Source: Stagonosporopsis chrysanthemi
Lineage: Eukaryota > Ascomycota > Dothideomycetes > Pleosporales > Didymellaceae
Reading direction: 5' to 3'
Assembly (NCBI GenBank): GCA_022560025.1
Contig: JAFISE010000172.1
Coordinates: 1 to 60,098, forward strand
Length of the DNA stretch: 60,098 nt
This document shows positions 1 to 10,107 of this stretch, one piece after another. The position numbers and the translations under genes were made by a program. Under the pieces are notes generated by a model that did not search any database, was not told the DNA's origin, and saw nothing but the letters and a program-made list of their open reading frames with translations. The stretch's first letter is position 1. Each line of letters starts with the position of its first letter.

Positions 1-34
<34 letters not shown>

Positions 35-100
35 CGAGGGGGGGGGGGGGGGGGGGGGGGGGAGGGTGGTGGGGGGGGGGGGGGGGGGGGGGGGGGGGCG

Positions 101-140
<40 letters not shown>
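1..140. repeat. poly-G tract at left end
   Basis: Almost pure G with only three or four other bases. Unique sequence starts at about 141. The tract is mirrored by the C tract at the right end and by those around the internal gap, so it marks where assembly stopped. Whether its length is real cannot be judged from the sequence. Confidence 0.95.
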
Positions 141-141
<1 letters not shown>

Positions 142-568
142 AACAATATTATCAACTGCGGCGTGTGAAGAATCAGAATGAAGGTGATGATGAGGCTAAG
201 AGGTGAGAAATGACCCGATCTTCAAGTGTAGTTTGCGGAAGAAGAGACAAGCCATCTTCACCCTCACTTGGTAGCTCCACAAGTGTCCGTGCGTGGCGCT
301 AAAAAGTAGGCAATCTTGGTATATCCAGTCCGAAATAGTGTGAAGAATAAACTCTGTTCACCATGAGGCACGTCACGGGTCATTATGAAGTAGTTTAGAA
401 GGAGAGCACAATTGAGCGCAAAAAGTAAAGAAGTTGGCACATATGCCGGAGTGATAGGTATCGCATCAGTGATGGGGGAGGGGGGGGGGAGAAATCAGGA
501 ACTTGTTTGTTGATCTTCGCTGGTGTACCATTTAAATTGGTTCAAAGAGGTATATTATGTATAGCAGC
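141..568. other. intergenic, nothing recognised
   Basis: AT-balanced sequence downstream of the carboxypeptidase stop, with a short G run near 475-490. I see no ORF or RNA that I can support; it probably holds the 3' UTR of the carboxypeptidase gene. Confidence 0.5.
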
Positions 569-2072
569 CTAGTAAAAGATTGCGGGTCCTTCTTCATCAA
601 AGAAGACCTCGTCCAGCAAGCTCAGCAAGACCTTTTGGCCGACCCAAGACTCCTCAACAGCCGGGCGAATGCGCTCAGGCGGAAGCACGAAACCAAAATC
701 ACCAGTATCAGGCAACTCAATGGTGTATGACCATTCAGCGCGACCAACTGCATACACATGATCGACGCCGACACCGGTAGTTGGGTACAGTACAGCGCCG
801 CTAGGCCCAAAGGTGTAGGTAGTCGCGTTCGAAGAGTTCGCAGCAATTTCCTGGCTCATCAACGATGCAGCACGTGTCCATCGGCCGAGCTGAGGTGCGT
901 ACAGGTACTCGTCATGGCCGAATGGACACAGGATCAGTTGACTGTAGCTATGCCAGTCAATGTAGAGCTTGATACCTTGCTCATCGCGGATGTTGCGAAG
1001 AAAGTCGTCCATTGCGGCGTTTTCTGGTGCATCACCGGGTCGAACGCCGCGGTACGTTTGCGAGCACTCATTGTCAGATGCTCCACGAGTGTTCGCGTCC
1101 CAGTTGTGCTCCCAGTTCCTATTGATGTCGCGGCCGTAGCAAGTCTGGTCGGCAGCTGTGGCTGGAGGTGGTTGGCGGTTCTTGCGCCACAATCTGTCGG
1201 TTGTTTGTGTGTGCACGAAGCCTGCGTTATTCAGCAGATGCATTGAGAATATTGTTAGCAAAGGCTCTTACCATCGGGGTTGACAATTGGGAAGATGTAG
1301 AAATCGTAGCTGTTCAAGAAGGTCTGTGTGAGGTTATCACCAGACTTGTAGCCATCAATGAGCTGTTTGGTGATGTATTCAAGAGTCTTTGCACAGTTAG
1401 CTTATGGGCCAAACGAAGGACGACTCAATGCTCACCGGTGCAACAATCCATTCTCTAGCGTGCACAGTGCCATGCCAGAGTACAGCGGGCTTACCTGGGC
1501 CACCTGCGCCCCACATGTGAATACTGCATCATAAGTCAGTTTACTCAGCAAATTCATAATAAATGTAGATCGCAGGCTTAATAAGTATCAAAAAGAACCT
1601 ACCCGTAGATGTCGCGGCCTTCGAACGAAGTTCCCGAGCTGGTCCAGTTCGAGTTCTCGGGAAACGATTCTTGCAATTCTCTGAAATAATCGATATGGTC
1701 CTCATAAGGATGATAACTGTCGAACCAGTCGCCACTGGTGTTGTAATCTTGTCTCTTCCAGGTAGACTTGACTTCTGCCTCAGCAGCAATGGAAGACCCG
1801 AGATTTTCATGAAGAACGCGCGTGTGGAGGCCCAGCGCTTCAAACTTTGCGATCTCGTGGCGTGGAATCGCAATGTCGATGTGGTCAGAGGCCGATTCCC
1901 ACACATTGTAGGAGATCCCTGAAAGCCTTCTCTGGATATCCTTTACATGTCTTCCAGTTCTGACATTGTACACCTTGGTGCCCTCGTAAAGGTTGACGGA
2001 AGAGCTACGGATGGAAACACCTGCAGCGAGAGAGGCCAAAGCGAGACTGAAAACAAACCTCATGATTGTCAT
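569..2072 (-). CDS. secreted zinc carboxypeptidase, peptidase family M14A
   Basis: Metallocarboxypeptidase that would remove C-terminal residues from peptides outside the cell. Four exons: 1603-2072, 1436-1523, 1272-1386 and 569-1221, with introns of 79, 49 and 50 nt that join in frame to about 441 aa. The N-terminus is a signal peptide; ATG 2072 or the ATG three codons in (MRFVFSLALASLAAG) may be used. An activation propeptide with YxVWxxxxDHIDI-like sequence follows. Exon 2 carries the zinc motif HAREW, exon 3 ends in VNPDG, and exon 4 has the substrate residues NRNW, the third zinc ligand in DWHSYSQ, a Tyr loop, and the catalytic Glu in TIELPDTG. All key residues are present, so an active enzyme is expected. 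The product ends in GPAIFY with no anchor. It stands alone, with more than 1.4 kb of apparently empty sequence upstream. Confidence 0.93.
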
Positions 2073-3521
2073 GATGAAGAACTATCATGGAGTCCACACG
2101 CTTATATGTATCATGCGAGCCACCAGGATTCGTAATATGCTTAGCATTGTCAGTGCGCTCTTGAACGCCCTATACTAGGACAGGCAATGGCAAAAGGTTA
2201 CTTTCGAAGTTATGATGTGATGCCTGCTTCCATAACCGCGGATAGACACGGGGTGGTACTGGAACCGAGTGATACAGCATGTCAATGTTGTCTTGACCTG
2301 CCTTATTGGACCTAGCATGGCATGGCATTTCTTGTGCGTATATGGGTATCAGAGGTTCACAACGTCATCTCTGCCAGGCGATTTATCTCATGATTCGTTC
2401 GATATGTCCACGAAAGCTATCTTTAGAGCGAGCAGATGCGTCGATTTTGCCAATGCCCTGATTCCTCGTCAAGGCAAGCAGAGGTTATCTTGTGCGGGGT
2501 AACAGGCGGCCTGAGTAGCTCATCCCTCAAGCTCGCAAAGATCCCAGTGAAAGGGGTCCATCACCGGCATTTGCAGTCAGGGAAGTCGAAGGCTTTGTCC
2601 ACGGCAGCCTGTGGTGATACGAGGGGGTTGGGCCTGCTTGGCTCTTGGGAAAAGCCATCAGGTAACACGAGGTCGATCATCGGCAGCAACGAAACCATTC
2701 CAACGTGGAGACTCTAAAGTGCCATAGTCCGACATGGCATTGAAAATTTCTAGAAACAACGTCAAAGAGAGGCGTTGACTATGTGAAATAGCTCAAACAC
2801 ATGACACCCAAAGACAAAAATGGGGTTAAGCATGGCTAGTCCCAATATGGCTTAGCTCCTGGCGGAGGCCTTCCGCAGCGACTCGGACTGCTCATCGCGC
2901 ACAACGTGCATGCGAGCATCTAGTCAAAGACTCTTGATTTTTACATCAGCTGCTCTGTTCGTTGCTGTCAACATCCCTGCTAATCGCAATCAATGTTCGA
3001 TTATTCTAGCCAGGATTCACCCTAGCCTCTTATGCTTTGTGAAAACTAGCACTTACGAGAGCGGGTCAGATTGACGGGAGCGGATCAGATTGACGACAGC
3101 GCCGAAAATTACTGTTCTACACAGTAGGCATGCCAGAGCAGACTCAGGTATGTTACAGGAGCGTACTGATCACTCCCTTTGTGAATCCAGAGACGCCTCC
3201 AATGACACGCCGCTACCCCACATTGCCCTTCTGCATAGCCGACTTGAAACCGGCAATATGACCACTCATGACGACGCACTTGAAGCCTCGAGTTTAGGTC
3301 TCGACCAGTGAGATACTAGGATTCAAAGAAGCAACATGTTAAATCCGGAATCACGGTAGGTCTCGACCTAGGTGTTCCGCCGCATGATATTGTTGTTGAA
3401 CAGCCGCAGTGATATAGTACGAGCATCCATAAAGGTCGGCAATTCCCCAGGTGGACATAGAAAACAGCGGCTTTCATATTACAGCATATTCCAGCAACAA
3501 CCACATCCTCAGATCGCTACC
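2073..3521. other. intergenic, no gene supported
   Basis: About 1.4 kb between divergently transcribed genes (carboxypeptidase - and alcohol dehydrogenase +). Short ORFs near 2269-2717 lack start context and resemble nothing I know. A small imperfect tandem duplication (GCGGRTCAGATTGACG twice) lies at about 3062-3096, and GGTCTCGACC occurs at about 3297 and 3358. These may be promoter elements of the dehydrogenase, but this is unproven. Confidence 0.5.
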
Positions 3522-4849
3522 ATGGCGACTGTATCTGCTACCAACACGTACCCAGTACGCAGTACAAAATCGAACACTCAGCACATTGAGAACATCAACA
3601 CAGCCAATGGTAACCTGAAAAATATTGAGACAGTGGCTTTGGTGGTCAACGAGCCGAAAGCAGACTTCAAGCTGCAGCCAATCATACTCGATGAGATAAG
3701 AGAAGATGAGGTTCTTGTCGAGATGAAATACAGCGGCATTTGTACGCGTTTATAGTCCTCACACTATTCTCTCGGAGTCTAATCACGTCTAGGTCATACT
3801 GATATTGTCCTCCAACAAGGCCTTTTGCCAATGGTCGAGTTTCCTGCCGTGTTCGGCCACGAAGGGGCGGGCTTTGTGCGAGGCATTGGCTCCAAAGTCA
3901 AGAACAAGTCTCTCAAAGTTGGCGATGCGGTACTTCTATCATTCAACACCTGCGGTACATGCAAACCCTGTACAAATGGACACCCCGCCTTCTGTCACAC
4001 ACATGCTGCAGTCAACCACAATGCTGTGCGGCTCACAGATCGAAGCACACCAGCTCGGATGCAGGATGGTAAGAGTGTTAGAAGTCAATACTTTGGCCAC
4101 TCATCATTTTCCAAAATGAGTGTAGTCAACGAAAAGTGTGTGGTAAAATGCGACTACCCTGATCAGATGGGAATTTATGCGCCGATAGGTTGTGGCTTTC
4201 AAACCGGAGCTGGCACCGTGCTCAACGTACTCAAACCTTCAAAGGACGACTCCGTTGTTATTTTCGGTCTTGGGAGTGTGGGATTGACGGCTTTAATGGC
4301 GGCGAAACACTTGGACGCGGGCCAGATCATCGCTGTTGATATCGTGCAAGAGAAACTGCAGATGGCAAAGGAGCTTGGAGCGACAGACACAATCAACTCA
4401 AAACAACAGAGCAACGTCGTGGAGGCGATCAAAAAAATATCAAGGTCAGGCGCCGGTGCTACCTTTGCCGTCGACTGCACCGGTGTACTGCGCGTCATTG
4501 AGGACATGGTAGCCTCTCTTGCGCCTCAAGGAACAGCTGCGGTGGTCGGCGTCCCTCCGCCTGACGCAAAAATTGCTATTGACCCCCTGATGTTCCTGCT
4601 GGATAATAAGAAACTCATCGGGGTCATTGAAGGCGATTCGAACCCAGAAAATTTCATTCCGCAATTGATTGAGCTGCACCAGAAGGGTTCATTTCCGATA
4701 GAGAAGCTGTGCCGCACATATTCGGTGGATAGACTGGAAGATGCGATCCATGATCTGCACTCTGGCAATGTAAGTCTCCTCGCTTTTGAACCGTGTATCG
4801 CGCTGATCATATCTACCAGGTCATCAAACCTGTCATACAGTGGAGCTAG
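3522..4849 (+). CDS. zinc-dependent (aryl-)alcohol dehydrogenase, MDR family
   Basis: Medium-chain NAD(P)-dependent alcohol dehydrogenase, probably cytosolic, close to benzyl/aryl-alcohol dehydrogenases. Three exons: 3522-3741, 3793-4769 and 4820-4849, with introns of 51 and 50 nt; the last exon only codes VIKPVIQWS. The product is 408 aa. ATG 3522 has good context (CTACCATGG). The catalytic zinc ligands are visible: Cys in SGICHTD (its codon is split by intron 1), His in GHEGAG, and Cys in PIGCGFQTGAG. The structural zinc lobe is CGTCKPCTNGHPAFC. The Rossmann motif is GLGSVGLTA, followed by an acidic residue in VDIV that favours NAD. A reading that ignores the last intron would give a false 40-residue tail. 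The substrate cannot be told from sequence. Confidence 0.92.
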
Positions 4850-5124
4850 AAAGGCGTGTAGTGTCGCAAAGGTGCCATGCATCTTCAAGAAGGCGGTTTT
4901 ATAAGCTCAACATTCAATGCTGAATAAAGAACAAGGCGCCGATCTCCTTGTCCCGGCTTATGTAATGTAGGCTCCCTTTGTCGATGCACAACGTGACATG
5001 CTATTCGGGGTGTCTTTCACTTTGCGCTTAGTTCCTTTGTGCTTATAGTCCACTATCAATTTCTCTACCGTATGCAAGTTCTCTCTATTATCAACAGCCA
5101 ACTCACGCACTCATCTGAACACCC

Positions 5125-6849
5125 ATGGAATCGATTCGATCTCTCTCAGGACCAGAGTATCCAGCGATGATTCCAACACCGCATTTGTCATCTTCACCTT
5201 CGTTCGAAGATGTTCTCGCCATACTCGAAGCTGGACGTTCAGTAGCGGAGAGCCGCTATCAGGGCCGGAAGTACCCTTATGTGAGCGACGCATTACAGAC
5301 AATGTTCGCCAACTTCCTCGGATGGCTGCGTGACGGGGTACCTCCACGCCAAATCCTGATTGAAGCTGTGCAGGACGAGCGATCCATCCTCGACATCCAT
5401 AACCGCAATCAAGCCAAGGCCCTTTTTAAACGACAGGATGCTCGCGGCCTATCCGAGGATATCGTCAATTTCCCTATTCGCTATCTGTCTATTGGCTGGC
5501 TCCAGATCATCCTTCCCCAGGGTCTTCTCAAGCCGATCTACCAAGTAGATGACTATCCTCACATCAAGACGGCAGCACAGCAGGCCCGTGCGAACGCAGC
5601 TTCTGCGCGCACCACACGCTCTGATCCGAAGAGCTCAGTTGGAGCCATTGGCTTTGGCAAGCTTCGCGATGCACCCTCCCCGGAGCATGACTTCCCAGAC
5701 GCCAATATTACGCTCGCAGAACTAGCAGCGTTTTTACCTCACTCTATAAAGTCTTGGGATATTGCTGACCGTGTGCTTTGGAACGGTGCTGGGCAGGAAG
5801 ACTTTCAGAAGCTGGTGAACAAATACCGTACCATGCCTCTGGGAAAGGTTGACAACAATTGCGTGTACATGATGATTCGAAATCAGATGCGTAGGCGTAC
5901 TCAAGCCGAGCACGACTACGAAGATTGGAAAGTGTGGGTCGCTGGAGACCAGAAGGACGTTCGCAAGCCGCGTAACTACAATCCAAACAGCATCAGCGTC
6001 ACAGGTTTTCGACGACCGGTCATCTACAAGGCCCGCAGCAATAGGGCTGCTGATCCGGTCCCCTTTAAGGACCTTGCAAACGGTATCTCAGTCTGGCCGG
6101 AGGGTGACGATGCTCTGGACCTGAGTCGCTGCGTCGCCTGGTGTGCAGATCACCCCGAAGATGAGTACTACTATCCCACCGACTATCGGAAGGTGCTAGA
6201 GCGCGTTGGTGGACCAGTCCTTCCTGGTGATGGACATACAGACGACGCGATCCTTAAACGCCTCCGCTTCGGAACAGGCAAGACACAGCCTCGAGTCCGC
6301 ATAATGCCTAACCGCAACCTAGACAACGCTGGATCAGGCGCAATTGTTAATATCACCCAGTCTTCCAAGCGTAAGCGCAGCGACTCTAGCCACTCTTCTA
6401 CCAACCCTAGCAGCAAGCGCAAGCGTACCAATGCTGCCGAGTCGTTCAACAACATGTGCAGGAAGCGCACCAAAACCACTGCTGCGAAATCTCCACAAGC
6501 CAAACGCATACAGACTGAGCATACTTCCACAAAACACAAGATTTCTCTACTGTCATTACCTCATCGGTCTCCTGTCAATTCTGAGGATGATTCTGAGGAT
6601 GATTCTGAGGATGATTCTGAGGATGATTCTGAGGATGATTCTGAGGATGAGGCATACAAGGGGCCCAAGCGCGTGAAGAAAAACAAGGATGCACCTCGTC
6701 GATCAGGTCGTATAACGCAAGCGATTAACTATGGTGATTTTGAGCTGGAGGATGATGATGAGAAAGAGCTGGAGGAAGAGCTCGACGACGTCGAGAATGG
6801 TGAAGCTGGGTCTGACGAGGAAATTGACGAAATGGATGTTGATGAGTAA
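5125..6849 (+). CDS. unknown protein with basic/acidic C-terminus and SEDD repeats
   Basis: Single-exon ORF of 574 aa. I recognise no named domain. Residues about 1-360 look globular. A segment at about 195-235 (FLP..IKSWDIADR) and one at about 314-362 (FKDL..GI...PEG...DLSR) recur in the next gene downstream, so this is one of two diverged neighbours. The C-terminal 170 residues are low complexity: several KRKR-type basic clusters that could be nuclear localisation signals, a perfect six-copy run of SEDD/SEDE, then a Glu/Asp-rich tail ending EIDEMDVDE. This composition suggests a nuclear, chromatin- or histone-binding role, which is inference only. ATG 5125 follows an in-frame stop-rich leader. 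Confidence 0.8.
   Translation: MESIRSLSGPEYPAMIPTPHLSSSPSFEDVLAILEAGRSVAESRYQGRKYPYVSDALQTMFANFLGWLRDGVPPRQILIEAVQDERSILDIHNRNQAKALFKRQDARGLSEDIVNFPIRYLSIGWLQIILPQGLLKPIYQVDDYPHIKTAAQQARANAASARTTRSDPKSSVGAIGFGKLRDAPSPEHDFPDANITLAELAAFLPHSIKSWDIADRVLWNGAGQEDFQKLVNKYRTMPLGKVDNNCVYMMIRNQMRRRTQAEHDYEDWKVWVAGDQKDVRKPRNYNPNSISVTGFRRPVIYKARSNRAADPVPFKDLANGISVWPEGDDALDLSRCVAWCADHPEDEYYYPTDYRKVLERVGGPVLPGDGHTDDAILKRLRFGTGKTQPRVRIMPNRNLDNAGSGAIVNITQSSKRKRSDSSHSSTNPSSKRKRTNAAESFNNMCRKRTKTTAAKSPQAKRIQTEHTSTKHKISLLSLPHRSPVNSEDDSEDDSEDDSEDDSEDDSEDEAYKGPKRVKKNKDAPRRSGRITQAINYGDFELEDDDEKELEEELDDVENGEAGSDEEIDEMDVDE
6580..6651 (+). repeat. 12-bp in-frame minisatellite (6 copies)
   Basis: The unit TCTGAGGATGAT is repeated six times without a gap, coding for five SEDD and one SEDE. 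Because the unit is 12 bp, copy-number change keeps the reading frame. It lies inside the 574-aa protein gene. Confidence 0.97.
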
Positions 6850-7480
6850 GATCTTCAGTCAACACTAGAACAGCATGATAAAATAGTATCATGAATTTAA
6901 GTTTTGACCACTCGAGGTCTTTTCCATTATCAATTTGCCGCAATTCTCGAATTTTAGTGATCCCGTGAAGTTACTACTCTGAATTGTTGAACACAACGCT
7001 CAGGCTCTTTAACGTATTGAGTCATTTAGCGTTCTTGGGTATAGATTGTGCCATCCAGCAGAGATGATTTAACGCCTCCCATCGCATCATCACATGTTAA
7101 ATACAAATGCTCAAGCTGCAAACATTGTGTGTTCACAATGTGCTCAATGGGATCCATGTCTTTTAATGCACGTTTCTTTGCGTTAGTACAATATGCTCTG
7201 CGTAATTTTGAGGGAATTAGACAAGCAAAACGTCTCGTTAGTATGAAGACTCGGGCTTCACGGTGGGACTCATCGCTGTCAATGTAGCTATGTTTCACTC
7301 AGCATCTGCGACGACTTTCACCAACATGCTCCGGTAGAAAGAAAGATTATACGTCCATTATGCCAACTTCCCCCCACTAAACACTCCCACCATCTCCACA
7401 GCAACCACCGCAGCTGACCTCACCTTGCCAGAACACTCAACGCAAACAAAGCCAAGCCCGAACTGTAACCCGTCAACGCC
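6850..7480. other. intergenic between the two paralogous unknown genes
   Basis: About 630 bp of AT-rich sequence. Short antiparallel ORFs at about 7026-7298 have no recognisable features. The last 120 bp are rich in CCAC/CAAC pyrimidine-poor leader sequence typical of a fungal 5' UTR. Confidence 0.5.
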
Positions 7481-8824
7481 ATGTCTACTAACGCCAACGG
7501 CCCCGAAGACATTGTGAATCAGCCTTGGCTGCGCACAGCTGAGAATTTTCAGACTCCACACCCCTCAGCACCGGTTATCTACCCCAGCTCGGGAGCATCC
7601 GAGCGCCTTTCAGCTCGACGCACCATCATCGGCGAAGCAGCACGACCGAACCCGAATGCAACTCATGGCTTCCTGCGTGATCTACCATGGTACTGCTATA
7701 GCCTCCCGCCAGTACCAATGAACTTCACCGTCGTGGATATCATCGTCTTTTTACCCAACTGGTATAAGGATAAGGACATCTGCGAGCGCTTCGTGAACAA
7801 CAGGCTGACTGCGAAAGCTCATTTCATAATCTTGGACGAGCATCGCGAGCTTCAGCTCGAGACCGAAAGCGAGGCACATAAGGCGCGAACGACACTGACG
7901 GACGACTACCGTAAGACGATGCGTTCCACTTCTGAAGGCTGGACGAAGGCAAATCACGCTGCGCCGGCTGATTGGGATTCAACGGCGATAGGTATGGGTG
8001 GCTATGTGCCCGACGGTGTGCATCGTGATGAATTTCGTCAGGTCCCATCCATTCCATTCCGTGAACTTATGGTGGGTGTGAAGAAGATTCCAGAAGGTTT
8101 CCACGCTGGAGACCTGACTCGTGCGCTAGAGTTTGCACTCAGTGTTCCACAGGACTTCATGTTTCCGGATGACTTGCCGAACATTCTGGACCACATTGGT
8201 CGCACCCAGATCACGTCGGCACATACCGATCGTTCAATCATTTCCGGGTATGGTGAGAAGAAGTATGCCGACCGAGCAAAGGCGGCTCCTGCTACAACTG
8301 ACCCAAACAGCCACACGGGCACCGATAGGTCTCTTTCGCTTATGCAGGGTGGCGAGACACAAAATACACCCCATAATCGATCGGGAGTGATGTTGCAGGA
8401 GGCAGCAAACCCTGTCGCGCAGTACCAGAAGCTCCCTCCACAGACGTCACCGCAGTGGCGACCTGCATCCAATGGAGCCCAGCCACGTACTCAGTCGTCA
8501 CCACAGACCATGATGACGCCAACCGAAAACGATGCAACAGGTCATCAGAATGACCCTAACCAGAGCGGTCTTTCGCGTGAAGAGACGGAGATGGAAGCTT
8601 TACTACGCCAGCATTTGGATCAAGGCACCAACAACTTTGGCTACGATTCGAAGTATCTTCTGTGTGACTGCATCGAAGGCGATATGCTGTTTGATGGGAG
8701 TCCATTGGCACGGGCTGCTCGGTTCGCTCGGCGCCCTGACCAAGTTGCTAGGCCGTGGTGTGTTGCGCATGTGTCTTGGCTCGTTCAGTTGCTCGATGCT
8801 GCCCAGGCCGAACTCTCCACTTGA
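7481..8824 (+). CDS. unknown protein, diverged paralogue of the upstream gene
   Basis: Single-exon ORF of 447 aa starting at ATG 7481 (GCCATGTCTAC). No known domain. Two blocks align by eye with the upstream 574-aa protein: residues about 82-122 (FLPNWYKDKDICER) with its 195-235, and residues about 193-241 (FREL..GV...PEG..A.DLTR...P.D...P.D) with its 314-362. The middle (about 260-360) is Gln/Pro/Ser/Thr-rich and probably disordered. The C-terminal 90 residues look folded and contain a Cys pair (LLCDC). Unlike the neighbour it has no acidic repeat or KRKR clusters. Same strand and same single-exon structure suggest an old tandem duplication. Function unknown. Confidence 0.8.
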   Translation: MSTNANGPEDIVNQPWLRTAENFQTPHPSAPVIYPSSGASERLSARRTIIGEAARPNPNATHGFLRDLPWYCYSLPPVPMNFTVVDIIVFLPNWYKDKDICERFVNNRLTAKAHFIILDEHRELQLETESEAHKARTTLTDDYRKTMRSTSEGWTKANHAAPADWDSTAIGMGGYVPDGVHRDEFRQVPSIPFRELMVGVKKIPEGFHAGDLTRALEFALSVPQDFMFPDDLPNILDHIGRTQITSAHTDRSIISGYGEKKYADRAKAAPATTDPNSHTGTDRSLSLMQGGETQNTPHNRSGVMLQEAANPVAQYQKLPPQTSPQWRPASNGAQPRTQSSPQTMMTPTENDATGHQNDPNQSGLSREETEMEALLRQHLDQGTNNFGYDSKYLLCDCIEGDMLFDGSPLARAARFARRPDQVARPWCVAHVSWLVQLLDAAQAELST

Positions 8825-8988
8825 TTGTGGCGTTTGAGATGGATCGTTCAGTCTGGAAAAAGGCTTGCAGTCTTGTTTGAGGATTGTTGACTATTTCAGC
8901 TCCCGGACGCGGTCGTCCGGAAAGCCCCCCAGCTTTGTTCGAAGCATGTCTGGGCAACCCCCTTGCGCTGGACTATTCCCCAGCAGCA

Positions 8989-10107
8989 CTATCTCTGTGT
9001 TCTAGTAGATACATGGGTTCGGCCTTGACGGGGGTCTTCTGGGTTTATGAATGAAGATGTGGATGTTCTGAACCTGGGATCGATTGCATCGTAGCCAGTT
9101 GTGATACATTTCGCAGTTTTCGAGATTGACGTTGTTGCTGAATCGGCATTGCCGTAGCTTTCCGGATGCGACTGTAGTCTCGCAAAGGCCGGTAGGACAA
9201 TAGTATTGTAACGGTCCCCGAGAATGTCCTTGAAGTAAGATTGATCGAAAGAGTTCAGTGTATTAAGAGCAGCATTAGCTCGCAGCGTCCAGGATCTGTG
9301 ACCTATGCTTTTGATCTTTGTCTCTTGGCCAACAAAGCGCTGGAGGTAGTTTTGTAGAACACTTTCGAAGAAATTACTGTACGCGGCCTCTTTCATTGGA
9401 ATTCCATACATAAGCATGAGCCCAATCAGCTCCTGCAGGTACGGGATGTAGATCTCGTGCAGATCCAGGATCAGCGCATGGTCCATTTCGGACCGCAGTC
9501 TCGCAAGCATTAATTCAACTGGCTTGAATAGACCTAGTCCATAGAGATGTTTCGTGAACAAGCCAAGTGCAGGGGATGAAAGCTTCGCCAGTGGCCGCGA
9601 CTCGGTAGCGTCGATAGCTGCGAACTTGCTCTGTTCGAATGCGGCTTCCTGGCTGTTTATAGTCTCGTTATCACGCATGTCGATGGAGACTGTGCTCATA
9701 TCCTGTGCGACATTGCGGAGCAAATCGTCTTTGATTGCCTGGGGAAGCTCGTTGGGTGACATTCCAAGCACACCATTTGTGAAAGCCACAGCACAGCTTA
9801 GGTTTGACCTCATGTGCCTTGAGAGCTGTGAGTGTAGATATTGGTAGCCCATCACGTTTGGCGAGTGATCCAATTTAAGAAGCGAGCGCAGTGTGATGAG
9901 ATCGTCATGAAACAACTGTGATGCAGCTGCCAGTCGCTCGCGTACTTGTTCGAGCATCCACTTCTGCACTTCGTCCGAAGCCTTCTTATGGTTCTCCAAT
10001 TGTCGCGTGTCTACGTTGCCGAACGCAGCTTGTCCTGACCTGACGAATTGGGCTACGCTCGATTGCCTTGGGCTGCTGACAAGCCGGTGCAGTGTCAGTA
10101 ACGGCAT
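8989..10107 (-). CDS. conserved-looking hypothetical protein
   Basis: Intronless ORF of 372 aa starting at ATG 10107. Composition is that of a soluble, mostly helical protein. I see no signal peptide, membrane segment or motif that I can name. The N-terminus (MPLLTLHRLVSSPRQSS) is basic and Ser-rich and could be a mitochondrial presequence, but this is weak. The C-terminal 50 residues are Ser/Thr-rich and probably disordered. It converges with the 447-aa gene, with only about 165 bp between the stops. Confidence 0.65.
   Translation of the reverse strand: MPLLTLHRLVSSPRQSSVAQFVRSGQAAFGNVDTRQLENHKKASDEVQKWMLEQVRERLAAASQLFHDDLITLRSLLKLDHSPNVMGYQYLHSQLSRHMRSNLSCAVAFTNGVLGMSPNELPQAIKDDLLRNVAQDMSTVSIDMRDNETINSQEAAFEQSKFAAIDATESRPLAKLSSPALGLFTKHLYGLGLFKPVELMLARLRSEMDHALILDLHEIYIPYLQELIGLMLMYGIPMKEAAYSNFFESVLQNYLQRFVGQETKIKSIGHRSWTLRANAALNTLNSFDQSYFKDILGDRYNTIVLPAFARLQSHPESYGNADSATTSISKTAKCITTGYDAIDPRFRTSTSSFINPEDPRQGRTHVSTRTQR

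Noticed and set aside
1..140. Telomere at the scaffold end
   Set aside because: No TTAGGG-type repeat; only homopolymer G.
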